Assembly (NCBI RefSeq): GCF_000485595.1
Contig: NW_014577565.1
Span: 130,100-164,262 of the forward strand
DNA from: Priapulus caudatus
Lineage: Eukaryota > Priapulida > Priapulimorpha > Priapulimorphida > Priapulidae
DNA length: 34,163 nucleotides
Direction: 5' to 3'
In this document: positions 32,730 to 34,163 of the stretch, in pieces
How positions within the stretch are numbered: position 1 is the first letter of the stretch
Layout of the letters: the number at the start of each line of letters is the position of its first letter
Notes under the pieces: generated by a model
What the model saw: the letters and a program-made list of their open reading frames with translations, nothing else
Database searches by the model: none
Told to the model about the DNA's origin: nothing
Translations under genes and position numbers: made by a program

Positions 32730-32867
32730 ATGCCTGCTAGTAATAAGCCTGTGCCTGCCAAGAAGAAAGCTGCAAGACAACTAAGGAAAAGGAAGCCTAT
32801 TTCTATTTCTCCTATGCATTCATCTGCTGAAGATTCTGGTGGTGATCGTTGTTGTGTTGTGTATTGA
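32730..32867 (+). CDS. Short basic reading frame, possible first part of the element's DNA-binding protein
   Basis: 45 codons starting MPASNKPVPAKKKAARQLRK and ending in TGA. The start is highly basic, like a nuclear-localisation or DNA-contact segment, then becomes Ser-rich and acidic. The position after a TATA box and before the MADF-like piece suggests both once belonged to one gene. No convincing donor/acceptor pair joins them. Confidence 0.4.
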   Translation: MPASNKPVPAKKKAARQLRKRKPISISPMHSSAEDSGGDRCCVVY

Positions 32868-32977
32868 AATCTTGTTTACAATATTGTGCTGCCACCTATA
32901 CGGTGTTATGGTAACTATGTAGGCTACCCATAAGTCTCTCTCTTTCCGGTGTACCATGTAATAACGGCATGCAATAA

Positions 32978-33274
32978 ATACGAGTTCCATTTACAAGAGC
33001 AGATTATTCTTTATATAAGAACTTTGAATACAATAATCGTGAGCCAGTTGAAGAAGTCCAGCAAGTCCAGCAATTCACGACTAATACACATACTGCTTCT
33101 ACCTCAACAGCTACTTCTGCCTCTGCTTCTCTGCCCAAGAAACCTCGGAGCAGTGGCTTCATTGCTGAAGAGGATGAGGAAAAGATGATAAAATGGCTCC
33201 AGGAGAACAGATTTATCTACGACATGAAATCAAAGCAGTATAAGGATAAATCGGGAGAAACACTACACACATGA
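32978..33274 (+). pseudogene. Truncated MADF/Myb-SANT-like fragment
   Basis: The open frame passes through a Ser/Thr/Ala-rich linker (TASTSTATSASASLPKKPRS) into EEDEEKMIKWLQENRFIYDM and KSKQYKDKSGETLHT before TGA. The acidic start, the hydrophobic helix with Trp, then the F-I-Y-D and Q-Y-K-D words fit the first half of a MADF domain, a Myb/SANT relative; the second half, with its W-x-x-I-A region, is missing. There is no ATG at the start of the frame, so an upstream exon or decay is implied. Harbinger elements commonly encode a Myb/SANT- or MADF-type partner that takes the transposase to the element ends. Confidence 0.45.
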
Positions 33275-34132
33275 GCCTTTTATACTCCAGACGTGAGCAG
33301 TTCAGCCGAATCTCGAAATCCACGCATCTGGAATCCTACAACTGTCGCCATATTCGGGATGATCCTCACTGACGGTCCTCACTGTCGGAACGCAATCCTA
33401 TCACAGTCTGATGTACCGCATTGCAAACGGCTTTGTCTGGACTCAGTCGTATCGTGTTCTGTAATTGCCGGGACTCTGACGTGGGTATTATTGCCGAATT
33501 TCGTATTAATTACGGGACTGTTCCGGAACGGATTGGGCAAGATCTGGACGCAATCTGGACTCGATCGGCAAGAAACGGCATTGGAAAATTTCTTCAGATC
33601 ATGCCCGTTCATCACGACAGCGTCCCGATCCACAGGACACCGTCCAGACAACACAGGACATTGTTACGATTTTGATCCGATACAGCAGAATCTGTCACGA
33701 CATAGTCACAATTGTAATCCGACTAGACAAAATCGACTGAGTTTCCCGAATGTTACGGGAAGCACCTAACTGTCGGGAGTGCTTGGCCGACCTCTCCAGA
33801 CCATTCTAAATCCGTAGGACTCTGTTACGAACGTATACGACTGCGTTTAGACAATGATAGGACATTTCAGATCATTGAGGATAGTAATCGGACTTTTTTC
33901 ACTTTTCGTGTCGTAGCGCTGTGTGATCTCAAACGGGAGCCATAATCGGCACTGTGTGAATGCCGCATAAAAGAAGCGGGAAAACCCAGGCGCTGAACAA
34001 CGTCGTCATCTCCGGGACCCACGAGATAGCGAAAGAACGGCAGGAATCGCTGACATTTATTCGACGTATTATATGACGTATAATAATAGTAATTAAAAGT
34101 TGCATAAAATTTATTTCATAACATTTACATTA

Positions 34133-34163
34133 GGCGCGTTCACACTGGCGCGAATAAGCGGGA
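34133..34163 (+). mobile_element. Terminus of another Harbinger-like element, cut by the window end
   Basis: TTA at 34130-34132 is followed by GGCGCGTTCACACTGGCGCG, with TCACAC at positions 8 to 13, almost where it lies in the two larger Harbinger elements (9 to 14). Only 31 bases are visible. Confidence 0.4.

Larger units (their letters stand above)
32209..33967 (+). mobile_element. Harbinger-like element with TAA duplications and no visible transposase
   Basis: The ends are related inverted sequences, AGGCCCAGTCACACATTC on the left and TGCGGCATTCACACAGTG read inward from the right. TAA lies directly outside both (32206-32208, 33968-33970). The 1759-bp body has long outer regions rich in degenerate words such as CCCGATTC, CCCGAATGCGATCCGAC and TCCGATACAGC. 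The centre holds a TATA box and two short reading frames, the second MADF-like. The TWA duplication and the CACAC word near the end favour PIF/Harbinger. Confidence 0.65.

Overview
This is eukaryotic, animal-type nuclear DNA. It has long AT-rich non-coding stretches, abundant microsatellites, GT-AG introns whose phases can be checked, TATA/Kozak contexts in place of ribosome binding sites, and many cut-and-paste DNA transposons and MITEs. The mix of PIF/Harbinger, piggyBac and ISXO2-type elements with a SEFIR-domain receptor suggests a marine invertebrate. An early-branching animal such as a sponge is possible, but the sequence alone does not settle this.

One host gene stands out. Nine plus-strand exons between 13236 and 20468 join in perfect phase to encode the last 528 residues of a single-pass receptor: two extracellular fibronectin-III-like, cysteine-rich modules, a transmembrane helix, and a cytoplasmic domain read as SEFIR, the signalling domain of IL-17 receptors. 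The modules share a three-exon plan with phases 1-0, 0-0 and 0-1, as expected from duplication of a symmetrical cassette. Two features inside the gene are unusual. A 30-bp coding minisatellite lies in the SEFIR domain, and about 92-bp repeats copy the splice acceptor and first codons of the last exon. The N-terminus was not found; possible exons at 11231-11310 and 12708-12828 are weak.

Layout: 1-5500 holds microsatellites, a 104-bp hairpin element, a Harbinger-type MITE with TTA duplications (4564-4999) and an inverted repeat with three TTAGGG units. 5500-11200 holds dispersed repeats, a foldback element (6918-8013), GA microsatellites and a MITE. 12136-12615 is a TTAA-flanked MITE, followed by the receptor gene, whose introns carry an ATCC array and a 134-bp-arm inverted repeat. 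20531-22445 is a repeat-derived block with a MITE nested in it. 22993-25885 is a hairpin MITE split by a decayed piggyBac. 27131-29601 is a nearly complete PIF/Harbinger element with a broken transposase. About 29967-30760 on the minus strand is a decayed ISXO2/Merlin-like transposase. 32209-33967 is a TAA-flanked Harbinger-like element with no visible transposase but with a MADF-like fragment. The window ends at the start of what looks like another Harbinger terminus.

The right-hand third is therefore a nest of three DDE transposase groups. Three Harbinger-like elements share a TCACAC or CACA word at nearly the same distance from their ends, and carry arrays of short degenerate motifs just inside the termini. 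The latter suggests binding sites for the element-encoded Myb/MADF-type protein.
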